A DNA stretch of 64,000 nt from Planctomycetota bacterium (GTDB lineage Bacteria > Planctomycetota > Phycisphaerae > Phycisphaerales > UBA1924). Position numbers and translations under genes: made by a program. The stretch lies in NCBI GenBank assembly GCA_018968885.1, contig JAGWZK010000005.1, positions 113,005-177,004 on the forward strand, written 5' to 3'. Below are positions 34,435 through 43,333 of the stretch, piece after piece (positions within the stretch are counted from its first letter, which is position 1; every line of letters begins with the position of its first letter). The notes below the pieces were generated by a model. The model worked only from the letters and a program-made list of their open reading frames with translations. It made no database searches and had not been told where the DNA came from.

Positions 34435-35910
34435 ATGCTTTCGCGCTCGGCACGCCCGGTATTCTCGCACCTGAATCTTGGCCTGCAATCTGCCAGCCAG
34501 GCCACCCCGCAATTTGATCACCTTGAGCAGCGTTCCCTGCTTTCTGCCGCGCCGACGACCTCTGACCTGCGACTGGATACCGATGCGATCGTCGTTCAAG
34601 TTCCCACCACGATCAGCGTACTGGCCACGGACGATGTCGGCGTGCGGGGCGTGAGTTTCTTCCTGGATCGCAACGACAACGCGATATGGGACCCGGGCAC
34701 CGATCAACCATTGGGTGATAAGTTTGTTCCGGACCAGGATGGTCGCTACCGATTGAGCATTACTGCGGATGCTTCGTGGCCATTGTGGGCCCGCATCCGC
34801 GCCGATGCGGTTGATGCCGAAGATCAGTGGACGGGCGCTCTAGCGACGACGACTCTGTATCCAACCGATGTGCCGCGGATCATTCAACTCGATGTTCGTC
34901 CACTGCCTCTGGTTGACATTCCCGGTTACGTGACGATGAAGATGACCGCAGTGGTGGGGGATGCGACGCAACGCGGTGCTCTGGCGGAAGGTGTGACATT
35001 CTTCTTCGATAACAACCGCAACGGACGCTGGGATCCCGGTGCCGATGAGCATCTCGCATACTCGCGCGAGATGGATAACTTCGGCAATTTTGTGTTTACC
35101 TATCGCTATCAACTGCTGGGCTTTGAAACGCGCATCGTCGCGGCAGCCGCGAAATCCTCCAATCAACTCCTTGCCAATCCGTGGGGTCCGGTTCGCACCA
35201 CGCTTCCCGGTAGTTTGTATGACGTGCCGCGAATTCGCAGCGTGATCGCGGACAATCTGTCCCTGGATGGTGGGGAAAGTCAGATTCAGATCGGCGACAC
35301 GGTTCGCTTCACGATCGAGGCCGAGGCGGATCAGGACCTGGCGGCAGTGACGGCTTTCTACGACAGCAACTTCAATGGCCGCTGGGATGCGGGGATTGAT
35401 CGTCACCTCGGCGAGTACTTCTTTGGACCGGATGTGCTTGCTGGCCGGGCGCGGATCACAGTGAATATCCAGCCGTGGATGAATTTTGATTATCGCGCGT
35501 TCGTGTTTGCCGCCAAGGATCGCTCGACTGAGCGTGGCGATTCGGCGTGGAGCGCGACATTCAGCAAGTGGATCAACATCAAGAGCCAGGCGTGGGTTGA
35601 GAACATCGTGGCCCCGAATGTGTCGACGGGTTTGCCGGTGACATTCACCTTTGATGCCCGCGATGATCACGGTGTGCGTGGCTTCCGGGCGTGGATTGAT
35701 TTGAACAATGACGGGTACCAAACTTCGGAAGAGATTTTCAGCGAGCAGGCCACGCGTCTTTCCGGGTCGCTGATTCGCGGCCGCTGGCAGATGACGCTGG
35801 ATATGAATCGCTACGGGCCGGGTCAATACACGATCGCGATTGAGGCGTTTGATTTCGAGGGCACGGTACGGGTTGGGCGATTGGCAACAACGACGTTTTT
35901 TGCGGTTTGA
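34435..35910 (+). CDS. LEPR-XLL-type surface protein 1
   Basis: A 491-residue protein starting at ATG 34435 with GGAG six bases upstream. The N-terminus carries FDHLEQRSLLSA, a variant of the LEPR-XLL motif found at the start of large planctomycete surface proteins. The rest is built of Ig-like beta modules, each holding an Asp/Asn loop of the form DxNxNxxWDxGxD: DRNDNAIWDPGTDQPLG, DNNRNGRWDPGADEHL, DSNFNGRWDAGIDRHLGE and DLNNDGYQTSEE. Such loops usually bind Ca2+. It is followed by a terminator and by a paralog of the same design. Probably a cell-surface or cell-wall protein; no enzyme motif is seen. Confidence 0.75.
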   Translation: MLSRSARPVFSHLNLGLQSASQATPQFDHLEQRSLLSAAPTTSDLRLDTDAIVVQVPTTISVLATDDVGVRGVSFFLDRNDNAIWDPGTDQPLGDKFVPDQDGRYRLSITADASWPLWARIRADAVDAEDQWTGALATTTLYPTDVPRIIQLDVRPLPLVDIPGYVTMKMTAVVGDATQRGALAEGVTFFFDNNRNGRWDPGADEHLAYSREMDNFGNFVFTYRYQLLGFETRIVAAAAKSSNQLLANPWGPVRTTLPGSLYDVPRIRSVIADNLSLDGGESQIQIGDTVRFTIEAEADQDLAAVTAFYDSNFNGRWDAGIDRHLGEYFFGPDVLAGRARITVNIQPWMNFDYRAFVFAAKDRSTERGDSAWSATFSKWINIKSQAWVENIVAPNVSTGLPVTFTFDARDDHGVRGFRAWIDLNNDGYQTSEEIFSEQATRLSGSLIRGRWQMTLDMNRYGPGQYTIAIEAFDFEGTVRVGRLATTTFFAV

Positions 35911-35948
35911 CCCGGACCTGATCGATCTCAATCTTCATGAACCTCAAG

Positions 35949-35972
35949 CACCCTGCTTCCGCAGGGTGTTTT
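35949..35972 (+). terminator. Rho-independent terminator
   Basis: An 8-bp stem CACCCTGC/GCAGGGTG with a TTCC loop (35949-35968) runs into TTTTCC. It lies 38 bases after LEPR-XLL protein 1 and 20 bases before the start of protein 2. Confidence 0.85.
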
Positions 35973-35991
35973 CCTTATGTAAAATGCTCTC

Positions 35992-37428
35992 ATGAACAAC
36001 TTCATGGAGAATCTTGAAAGCCGAGTGCTGTGTTCTGCTGTGCCGACGATTTCGGATATCCGCGCCGAGCCCATCTTCCCCATCACCTATCAGCCCTTCC
36101 GTCTGAGTGCCCTCGCAGCGGATGATGTCGGTGTTCGGGCAGTCACATTTTTCCTCGATCGCAATTCCAACGATGTGTGGAACCCTGGCGTCGATCAACC
36201 GCTGGGTGAGGATTTCGTCGTCGATCAGGATGGCCGCTACTCCATCACAGTCACGCCCGATGGCACCTGGCCCGATTATCCCTACCCGCGTATCGTCGCC
36301 GATGTCGTCGATACAGAGGGACAGTGGGCCACGAATCGCGCTGTGAATACAGGGCTTGCCACAGTCGGCCTTCCCGTTGTCAGCTCATTCATGGCGAATG
36401 TGGTGATTTACTCAGAGGGATATCCACAACCGTTTCAGCGTGTGACACTTACGGCGAAGGTTGATGAGCCACTGGGTTATCCGCAGGGTGCGGTGTCGGC
36501 GACATTCTTTCTTGATAAGAACTACAACGGCACTTTTGATGGCGGAACTGATGTTGATCTGGGTGCCGCGGGAGGGGCAGATGGGCGCGGCTATGTATCA
36601 CGCTCGGCGATGATCAACGGTAGTTCCATCGTTGGCCAGTTGATGGCTGTGGCGTATCGGACCAGCGGGTATGGGGAGCGATTTGGCATGCCGGTTTCTG
36701 CGACGATTGTGACGAACGGATTTTCCGGTCCGACGCCCCCAGTGATCACACAAGGCATCTGGCAGAATGTCAGCGAACCAAGCCGCGATGGAGTGGAGGT
36801 GGGGCAGCGCATGCGTTTGACAATTGTCGCGGATGCGCCGTTGGACTACCTATATCAGAATCGGCTTCGCGCGGTCACGCTTTTCTTTGATGCCAACTTT
36901 GACCATCGCTGGACGCCCGGCGTGGATACGCACATCGGTGAGTATTTCTTTGGCACCGACACCGTTCGTGGCGTTGCCACGATTGAATTCACCGTGACGG
37001 CGCAGATGGGATTTGATCGACGTGCGTTTGTCGCCGCGGCGGTGGATAGCCACCTGTGGGGTCCGACGTACAGCTTCTGGCCCAAGCTGGTTTCGCGTCC
37101 TTGGACGGAGAACCTCCAGCCTGCGCAGCCGACGTTCTCAGCGGGAAGCTCGGTGGTTGCGGAGTTTACCGGCCGCGATGACTCCGCTGTGCGCAACGTC
37201 TTCACCTGGCTGGATAAGAACAACGATGGGCTATTCAATGTGGGTGAGGCGTATCAGCAGAATGCGCTGCATATCGCCGGCTTTGGTCCGACCACCACCT
37301 GGCGCACCACCATCAACACCGCAAATCTCAATTACGCTCCCGGCACGTACCGCCTGCTGACCATTGCTGAGGACTTTCAGAACGCACGCCAGCTGAACAT
37401 CGTCTTGGGCACCATCACCCTGACCTGA
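35992..37428 (+). CDS. LEPR-XLL-type surface protein 2
   Basis: A 478-residue paralog of the preceding protein. The N-terminal motif is MENLESRVLCSA (LESR-VLC, a divergent LEPR-XLL). Ca-binding-type loops occur again: DRNSNDVWNPGVDQPLGE, DKNYNGTFDGGTDVDLG, DANFDHRWTPGVDTHIGEYF and DKNNDGLFNVGE. The order and spacing match protein 1, which indicates tandem duplication. ATG 35992 or 36004 could be the start. No ribosome site is seen and a TAAAAT hexamer ends only six bases before 35992, so the mRNA may be leaderless. Confidence 0.72.
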   Translation: MNNFMENLESRVLCSAVPTISDIRAEPIFPITYQPFRLSALAADDVGVRAVTFFLDRNSNDVWNPGVDQPLGEDFVVDQDGRYSITVTPDGTWPDYPYPRIVADVVDTEGQWATNRAVNTGLATVGLPVVSSFMANVVIYSEGYPQPFQRVTLTAKVDEPLGYPQGAVSATFFLDKNYNGTFDGGTDVDLGAAGGADGRGYVSRSAMINGSSIVGQLMAVAYRTSGYGERFGMPVSATIVTNGFSGPTPPVITQGIWQNVSEPSRDGVEVGQRMRLTIVADAPLDYLYQNRLRAVTLFFDANFDHRWTPGVDTHIGEYFFGTDTVRGVATIEFTVTAQMGFDRRAFVAAAVDSHLWGPTYSFWPKLVSRPWTENLQPAQPTFSAGSSVVAEFTGRDDSAVRNVFTWLDKNNDGLFNVGEAYQQNALHIAGFGPTTTWRTTINTANLNYAPGTYRLLTIAEDFQNARQLNIVLGTITLT

Positions 37429-37529
37429 AAATCCTGACCATCCCGTCGTACGTCGCGGCACCGGCGGCGTCTGCTGTATGTTGGCATTCAGTGCTCCTCG
37501 CATCGGATGCCACTTCAGGAGATCCGTCC

Positions 37530-38651
37530 ATGCCTCATCGCGTTCATGCTCCGGCGTTCCGCCGCAAACTCGCTCCCGTCGCGGCATTCGTCCTCGCTCT
37601 CACTGTTGGTCTTTCCACGACATCAGCATTCGCGCTCAATGTCGAAATCCAGCCCTACCCCGCCGGGTATGTGGAGCCCCAGAAGCGCAACGCGGCGCTG
37701 GTCTATTGGCAGGGGTGGTCGCTGATCACTCCCGATGTGAAGACCGCGGTTGCGGATATCAAATGGGACACGTTGGAGAAGGCCTACACGCTTGACGCGC
37801 TGCCGAAAGAGTTCTCGTATTCCGATTCAGAACTTTTCAGTCGTTCTGGCTCATGCCTGGAGAGTCTGGTCGCCGCCGCCTCGATGCCGTATTGCAATTT
37901 CGAGGTTGCACACGAAGCCGGGGCCTTCGCCCTCATGCCGCACCTGGCTCACTATCGGGCAGGATGCCGCGTGCTGCGCTATCACGCTCGCTGCGCATGG
38001 GTCGCTGGAAAGGTTCATCGCGCGGCAGAGTATCTTGCCGCTGCGATTCGCTCCGCCAATCACATCTCGCATGATGGAGTCGTGATCAGCGGTCTGGTGG
38101 CGGTTGCAGGCGCGACGCAGGGGCTTGAGGAGGCGAGTGTCTTTGCCGCATCCGGCACGATGACCGCTGCGGCGAAAAAGGTCATCTCTGATGCGATCGA
38201 CACTCTTCCTGCGAATGATCCTGCGGGCCTCGCGCAGAGCATCATCACCGAGCGCGATATCTTTCTGAAGTGGATTCCACGCCATTACACCGGTGCTGAT
38301 GCGGGGAAGAAGCTGGCGAACGAACTGTTGCAGATGAATTCATCAACGGAAGTCGCGGCCCAGCAGAGCATCATCGGTATGGATGCCACTGCCCTCGCCG
38401 CGGCGTGCAAGAAGGCCACCGGTGGTTACGACGCGATGGCTGAGGCGTATCGCGCGGCGGATCCCATCGCCGCGATCACGCAGGTGGAGCAGCGCATCAA
38501 GAGGGATGAGTTTGGTGAGGTCTTCAAGCTGCTTGCCCCGTCGGTGATGAAGATTCGCCAGAGTGACACCAAGTTTCGCGATGCGATTGCCGCGACCAGA
38601 AAGGCGTTGGCAGAAGCCAAGCTCGCACCCGCCGATTCGGATAGCAAGTAA
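37530..38651 (+). CDS. Exported protein of unknown family
   Basis: A 373-residue protein starting at ATG 37530, with AGGAG about eight bases upstream and a signal peptide (VAAFVLALTVGLSTTSAFA). The mature part is mostly alpha-helical: YVEPQKRNAALVYWQGWSLI, CLESLVAAASMPYCNFEVAH, HLAHYRAGCRVLRYHARCAW, AAEYLAAAIRSANHISHDG. Four Cys residues in the first third could form disulfides. I recognise no family. It ends six bases before the proposed start of the ECF sigma factor gene, so it probably belongs to the same transcript. Confidence 0.7.
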   Translation: MPHRVHAPAFRRKLAPVAAFVLALTVGLSTTSAFALNVEIQPYPAGYVEPQKRNAALVYWQGWSLITPDVKTAVADIKWDTLEKAYTLDALPKEFSYSDSELFSRSGSCLESLVAAASMPYCNFEVAHEAGAFALMPHLAHYRAGCRVLRYHARCAWVAGKVHRAAEYLAAAIRSANHISHDGVVISGLVAVAGATQGLEEASVFAASGTMTAAAKKVISDAIDTLPANDPAGLAQSIITERDIFLKWIPRHYTGADAGKKLANELLQMNSSTEVAAQQSIIGMDATALAAACKKATGGYDAMAEAYRAADPIAAITQVEQRIKRDEFGEVFKLLAPSVMKIRQSDTKFRDAIAATRKALAEAKLAPADSDSK

Positions 38652-38657
38652 GATCGA

Positions 38658-39296
38658 GTGAAACTCACCGTGGATGTCGACCTCAAACACCTTCTGTGCC
38701 AGACGCTCGCAGGTGAGCCGAACTCAGCGCGGGCATTGTGGTACGCGGTGGCTCCGGGGGCGGTCGCCTTTGCCCGCTCGATTCTCCGCTCTCAGCCCGA
38801 TGCCGAGGATGTGGTGTAGGTTGTCATGTGCCGCGTGCTGCGGTTGAGCGTTGTGGAGGCAGCTGCGATTGATGATGTGCGTGCGTATCTCCTGCGCGCC
38901 ATTCGTAACCAGTGCATCACGCAGCTTCGCACGCAACAGCGACGATTGCGAAGTGAGCATGTCGCGAGGCAGGATCGGCAGCGGTGGGGGAGCGGGGCAG
39001 CGCACACCTCGCACGATGCCCGTGGAGATGCCAGCCGCGACGAAGAACTGCGCTGGCTCGTCGAGCAGCTTCCGCGGGGCGAACGCGAAGTGGTGGTCTT
39101 GAAGCACTCCGCCGGATTGTCGCTGCTGCAGATCGGTGCGGCCTTGGATGTCCCAAAGTCAACGGTCGCCAGCCGCTATCAGGCAGGGCTGGATCGACTG
39201 CGACGATGGATGAACGAACGCGAGGCGGCAACGTCGAAAATCGGCAGATCGCACAACTTGGTCGCGGCACACAACGCGGAAGGGAGGCCAACATGA
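38658..39296 (+). pseudogene. ECF sigma factor gene with in-frame amber codon
   Basis: From GTG 38658 to TGA 39296 one frame encodes an ECF sigma-70: region 2 (ALWYAVAPGAVAFARSILRS, QPDAEDVV then VVMCRVLRL), and region 4 with LPRGEREVVVLKHSAGLSLL and VPKSTVASRYQAGLDRLRRW. A TAG at 38817-38819 interrupts region 2 exactly where the family has Gln (DAEDVVQ), consistent with a single C-to-T change from CAG. An internal ATG at 38826 could give a fragment lacking the core-binding helix. The stop overlaps the next gene by ATGA with GGGAGG upstream, a normal sigma/anti-sigma arrangement. Confidence 0.8.
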
Positions 39297-39844
39297 GTTC
39301 AGAAATGAATCACAACATCAACGGCAATCTGGTTGGCACCACCGACGACCTGTCCGATCAGTTGGATCGCGCCCTCCGTCCTGTGCCAATCGCGATGCCC
39401 AAAGAGTGTGAAGCGCAGGTGGCGAAGCTGGTGGCGCCTCAGGTTCGATCAACTGCAACATCGGCGTTGTCTCAACCTGTTGTCATGCGGATTGGGCCCT
39501 CGCGCGAAGCCGCGTGGAAATGGATGGGAGGGTTGATCGCGGCTGCCGCGTGCGTGGCGTGTGCCATTCTGGTGTTGCGGCCCACAGCCCGGAATGGCCC
39601 TCCCATGATTCACGTGTATGTCCCCGATCCGAACCGCCAATGGTCAAACGACCTCTGGGATCGAGGTGACACGCTGGGAGAATTGCGGCACCAATACGCC
39701 GATCCCGCGGCGGAGTTGTGGCTGGGGCGCGAGGTGTATGAGGTGAACGTGGACGCCGCTCATGACGACATCCCCCGCATCTTCGATGCCCCGCGTCGCG
39801 GCATTCCCCTCAGCGATTCCGCTCGCCAGTTGGGTTTGCAGTGA
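39293..39844 (+). CDS. Membrane anti-sigma factor candidate
   Basis: A 183-residue protein coupled to the ECF sigma gene by an ATGA overlap. One transmembrane helix (about residues 77-95, WMGGLIAAAACVACAILVL) separates an N-terminal cytoplasmic part of about 75 residues from a C-terminal external part. The zinc anti-sigma motif HxxxCxxC is absent. By position and topology it is a candidate anti-sigma factor, but there is no sequence signature to prove it. The GTG beginning a longer version of the next gene overlaps its stop. Confidence 0.6.
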   Translation: MSSEMNHNINGNLVGTTDDLSDQLDRALRPVPIAMPKECEAQVAKLVAPQVRSTATSALSQPVVMRIGPSREAAWKWMGGLIAAAACVACAILVLRPTARNGPPMIHVYVPDPNRQWSNDLWDRGDTLGELRHQYADPAAELWLGREVYEVNVDAAHDDIPRIFDAPRRGIPLSDSARQLGLQ

Positions 39845-39921
39845 TTGCCAGATATCCCGCCGCATCGCCACCCTGTGATACCCTGATCGACCTATTCGCG
39901 ATTCGGGAGTCACCACCACCC

Positions 39922-41337
39922 ATGCTGCGTGCGATCACCATTGTCGTTCTGTGCCTGCTTTCGCCACGGCTGCTCGCGCAAGCCGCGCTGCCGGACTATC
40001 CGCAGTGGCAAACCGCTTGCGCCAAACTGCCATCCAATCGCGAGTTGAACGGCAAGCGGCCGGAGAAGACGATCCTGCCTCTGCCTGCATTTGCAGATTT
40101 TGATCAGGCGCTGGATGCTTTTCTGGCGACCACGAAGGAAAGCTCGCTTGCGAGTGCGGCGAACTGGGTGGGAAGTGCGCCGGAGATGAACAGCTTTTTT
40201 GACACCACGAAGAGCTGGTATGGGGCCAAGGAGATTGCATTCCAACCGTTTGCGGCCAGACTGCTGCTGCCAGCCGATGCGGTCGCGATTGTCATGGGTG
40301 ATCTGCACGGTGATGTGCGATCGCTGATGGCTGCGCTGGAAGAACTCAATCGCCGCAGTATTCTGGATGGATTTCGCATTGCCGATCAGAAGCATCATCT
40401 GATCTTTCTGGGTGATTACACAGATCGCGGCATGTATGGCGTGGAAGTGCTGTACACCCTGTTTCGGCTGAAAGCCGCGAACACCGGGCAGGTGCATCTG
40501 GTGCGCGGGAACCATGAGGATTTCAATATCGTTTCACGGTATGGATTTCTGGATGAAATGCGGGATAAGTATGGGCAGAGTGCAGATATCACCAAGGTGA
40601 TGCGGGCGTATGACCGTTTGCCGGTGGTGATGTACACGGGCACAGCGAGTGATGTGCTGCAGCTGAATCACGGTGGAATGGAGCCGGGGTTTGATCCACG
40701 AACACTGCTGTCGGCATCTGGCACGGCAGTGGGTATGCGGTATCAACTGCTGGGCGAATTGCGGCAGAAGTCCTTTGATGTGGCGCATGCGGGATGGCTG
40801 GGGGAAGATGCGACAGCGCGCGGTGTGGCGGAGAAATACCTGCGCGATTTCACACCGGAATCACCAACCAAGCCGCGGGCGATCGGGTTCATGTGGAATG
40901 ACTTCACGGTGTTTGCAGATGAGGCAGCACTTGGATATGAGCGGTCGCTGGTGTTTGGTGCGGGGCCGACAAGGTACCTGTTGCAGGCGGCGAGTACGGA
41001 ACAGGTGCGAGTGCGGGGCGTGATACGAGCGCATCAGCACACTTCGGAATTGAATCCCCTGATGCGTCGATTGGTTGCTTGTGATGGGGCGTTTTTCCAC
41101 TGGCAAAGTGGAGAGACTGCCACGGATGCAGGGAAGCCTGTGCAGGAGATTCGAAACAGGTTGCAGCCGGAAGAGGTTCGTGGTGTGCCGGAGGGATCGG
41201 TGTGGACGTTTAACGTGTCTCCGGACAGCAGCTATGGCCGCGGATGCGGGTTTGATTTCGTGACGTTTGGAATTGTCACTTTTGCACCAGAATTCAAGGA
41301 CTGGCGGATGCGGGTGGTGAAGATCAATGTGTTTTGA
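39922..41337 (+). CDS. Exported PPP-family metallophosphatase
   Basis: A 471-residue protein. ATG 39922 gives a signal peptide (LRAITIVVLCLLSPRLLAQA); a GTG at 39841 would bury it. The catalytic core is of the serine/threonine phosphoprotein phosphatase type: MGDLHGDVRSLMAAL, FLGDYTDRGMYGVEVLY and LVRGNHEDFNI supply the di-metal ligands, and RAHQHTSELNPLMRRL gives a late His. Export of a PPP-family enzyme is unusual. The substrate is unknown. It is the last gene of the run beginning at 37530. Confidence 0.8.
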   Translation: MLRAITIVVLCLLSPRLLAQAALPDYPQWQTACAKLPSNRELNGKRPEKTILPLPAFADFDQALDAFLATTKESSLASAANWVGSAPEMNSFFDTTKSWYGAKEIAFQPFAARLLLPADAVAIVMGDLHGDVRSLMAALEELNRRSILDGFRIADQKHHLIFLGDYTDRGMYGVEVLYTLFRLKAANTGQVHLVRGNHEDFNIVSRYGFLDEMRDKYGQSADITKVMRAYDRLPVVMYTGTASDVLQLNHGGMEPGFDPRTLLSASGTAVGMRYQLLGELRQKSFDVAHAGWLGEDATARGVAEKYLRDFTPESPTKPRAIGFMWNDFTVFADEAALGYERSLVFGAGPTRYLLQAASTEQVRVRGVIRAHQHTSELNPLMRRLVACDGAFFHWQSGETATDAGKPVQEIRNRLQPEEVRGVPEGSVWTFNVSPDSSYGRGCGFDFVTFGIVTFAPEFKDWRMRVVKINVF

Positions 41338-41343
41338 AGCGAT

Positions 41344-42144
41344 CTAGGTGCGCTGAGCCACCACCACTCTCAGTGAACTTTGATAGGTTGGCATGGTGCG
41401 ATGGTGGCCGTATTTGCGTTCCCACGCACCGTTTGCCAGATCAGCGCGTAATGCGGAGATGGCACGCTCTTCGGCACCCGGGGGCACAAAGCCCCAAGCA
41501 GATTGGGCTTGCCGCACCGCATCATCCAGGAACATTTCGGGGCGGGCGAAGTATGCCTCTGTAAAGCCATCGATGCAATCTGCATGCAGGATCACGGGCT
41601 GCGATGTGGTGGTGAAGCCGTGAGAGGCGAAGGCCTCCGCCAGCGCACTGATCCTGGGCATGCGGATCTGGTCGGCATCGGTCAATTCCGGGATGTAGTC
41701 ATTCAACCAGAAATCGTGGACATGCTCGGGATCGAAGGTGAGGAGGACGATGGTGTGCCGCGTGACGCGACAGAGTTCGCGGAGGCCGGTGGCACGGTCG
41801 CGCCATTGGTGGACGGTGAGGGTGCCCATGGCGGCATCGAAGGACAGGTCATCGAATGGAAGAGATTCGGCGGAGGCGATGATGGCGGGCACGGCGTGGG
41901 CGGGGCGACGGGCACGCATGGCGGCGGCGGGCTCGATGGCGACGACATGACGATCGGTGGGTTCGTATGAACCAGCGCCGGCACCGATATTGAGCACGGT
42001 GCGGGCAGTGCCGAGAGCAGAGTGGATCTGCGATTGGATGCGCGGATCAGCGCGACGGATGGTGCCGTAGCCGGCGGTGTGCGTGCCGCGATTGGCGTTG
42101 TAATCGAAGTCGCCGGAGGGAGGAGAGGATACTGCAGATGACAT
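41344..42144 (-). CDS. Class I SAM-dependent methyltransferase
   Basis: A 266-residue methyltransferase (ATG 42144). The SAM-binding glycine motif is TVLNIGAGAGSYEP, followed by the acidic VVAIEPAAAM, ASAESLPFDDLSFDAAMGTL (motif for adenine binding and the UbiE/Methyltransf_11 type) and LRELCRVTRHTIVLLTFDPE. The substrate is unknown. It converges with the phosphatase gene, six bases apart, and is divergent to the SIR2-like gene. Confidence 0.82.
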   Translation of the reverse strand: MSSAVSSPPSGDFDYNANRGTHTAGYGTIRRADPRIQSQIHSALGTARTVLNIGAGAGSYEPTDRHVVAIEPAAAMRARRPAHAVPAIIASAESLPFDDLSFDAAMGTLTVHQWRDRATGLRELCRVTRHTIVLLTFDPEHVHDFWLNDYIPELTDADQIRMPRISALAEAFASHGFTTTSQPVILHADCIDGFTEAYFARPEMFLDDAVRQAQSAWGFVPPGAEERAISALRADLANGAWERKYGHHRTMPTYQSSLRVVVAQRT

Positions 42145-42214
42145 ACGCAAACCTTACCCCTTGTCGCTGGAAAAAGTTCGGCGGCACTAACTACCTAGAT
42201 CGTATAGAGTTCAG

Positions 42215-43276
42215 TTGTGCGAGTGGAGAGAACATGAATACAACCCGATTGATCGCCCGCTTGTGTGTGTTCTTGGCGCGGGAGCACATATTACTTTTGG
42301 ATTTCCATCAGGAGCTGGGCTTCGAGAAGAGTTGCTGTTGCCATTGTTTGGTTCGGCGCCGCTTGTCCATGGGTTCACTCGCACCCATGCAATTAGTCCA
42401 CTCAACTCCATATTTCCTCAGACAACCTCAACCAGATGCAAAATAATCGAATCTATCACTCTCAACCATGATCACTTTCGAGGCGCTTTTCTTTGGTCGC
42501 TATTGCCTTCTATCGACGACTTTTTGCGGCGTCGTCATAATGACTTTGGCGACTGGGGAAAGAGCCTAGTCGCTCACTTGATCTTGATGTACGAGAGGCG
42601 AGCGATAAGCCGATTCAGCGAGAACGGCTTTGATTGGTTCGGCACACTTTGGAGTCACATCAATTGTCCTATTGATCGGTTGCAGGAGCAGCAAGTTGTC
42701 TTCATCACTTTCAACTACGATCGAACGATCGAGCATCTTCTATGTATGGCGGCCGCACACGCAGGCGGGCGTTCGCCTGCCGAGGCATGGAAGTTCGCTT
42801 CCCGTGTGAAGGTCATACATCTTCATGGAAGCGTTGGCAAGTATCTTCCGGAACGCACAGATCCAATTGCAGGTCATTTGCCGTACGGACATACCCCAGA
42901 TGTGAGCGAGTTGTGGGAGTCGGAATCCCGATTCGACTATAAACTGTATTGGGAGGCGAAGCGTGATTCATCTTTATGGGTAGAAGCTAAGGAAATCGTT
43001 CAGGCCGCTCACGAGATATACGTCTTGGGCGTGGGAAGTGCTGTGGAGCCACTTAACGACCTGTTCGGTCCCCACACTCCTGGGATAGAGCGTTGCCAGC
43101 AATTCCTCTGCGCGACGGGGCTTCGCTCCGCTGAAATCGGCCGCTTGACAACTGCAACAAAATATTCCGCGACGGGCAATCCTCCTCCTCCCAATCCCGA
43201 AGATAATGCTCAGGACGTAATGCGACGATACTTCGACCCAAGCCGATTCTTTAACAGGCGATCAAATACAGGATGA
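42215..43276 (+). CDS. SIR2-like domain protein, low GC
   Basis: A 353-residue protein with the features of SIR2-like NAD-binding domains: CVLGAGAHITFGFPSGAGLR near the N-terminus, FITFNYDRTIEHLL and VIHLHGSVGKYL, and AHEIYVLGVGS towards the C-terminus. Many relatives are NADase effectors of anti-phage systems; NAD hydrolysis here is inferred. The gene has about 48% GC in the lines I counted, against 60% or more around it, and uses AGA/ATA codons freely, so it was probably acquired. The start is uncertain. TTG 42215 opens the correct frame, while a well-placed ATG at 42234 with GGAGAG is out of frame by one base, so an N-terminal frameshift is possible. Confidence 0.7.
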   Translation: MCEWREHEYNPIDRPLVCVLGAGAHITFGFPSGAGLREELLLPLFGSAPLVHGFTRTHAISPLNSIFPQTTSTRCKIIESITLNHDHFRGAFLWSLLPSIDDFLRRRHNDFGDWGKSLVAHLILMYERRAISRFSENGFDWFGTLWSHINCPIDRLQEQQVVFITFNYDRTIEHLLCMAAAHAGGRSPAEAWKFASRVKVIHLHGSVGKYLPERTDPIAGHLPYGHTPDVSELWESESRFDYKLYWEAKRDSSLWVEAKEIVQAAHEIYVLGVGSAVEPLNDLFGPHTPGIERCQQFLCATGLRSAEIGRLTTATKYSATGNPPPPNPEDNAQDVMRRYFDPSRFFNRRSNTG

Positions 43277-43333
43277 CGATGGAAGTTCTCGCTCGCCCAT
43301 ATCCATGGGAGATGCGATAACGGAGGGCGCTCA

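Noticed and set aside
38817..38819. TAG in the sigma gene as pyrrolysine or the UAA in vapC as recoding
   Set aside because: Both sites replace ordinary conserved residues, and no PYLIS or SECIS-like context, pyl genes or sel genes are visible; mutation or sequence error is simpler.
42138..42446. A 102-codon frame starting before the SIR2-like gene
   Set aside because: Its translation from ATG 42234 is Cys/Leu/Arg-rich nonsense and overlaps the conserved Rossmann motif of the SIR2-like frame; kept only as a hint of a frameshift.
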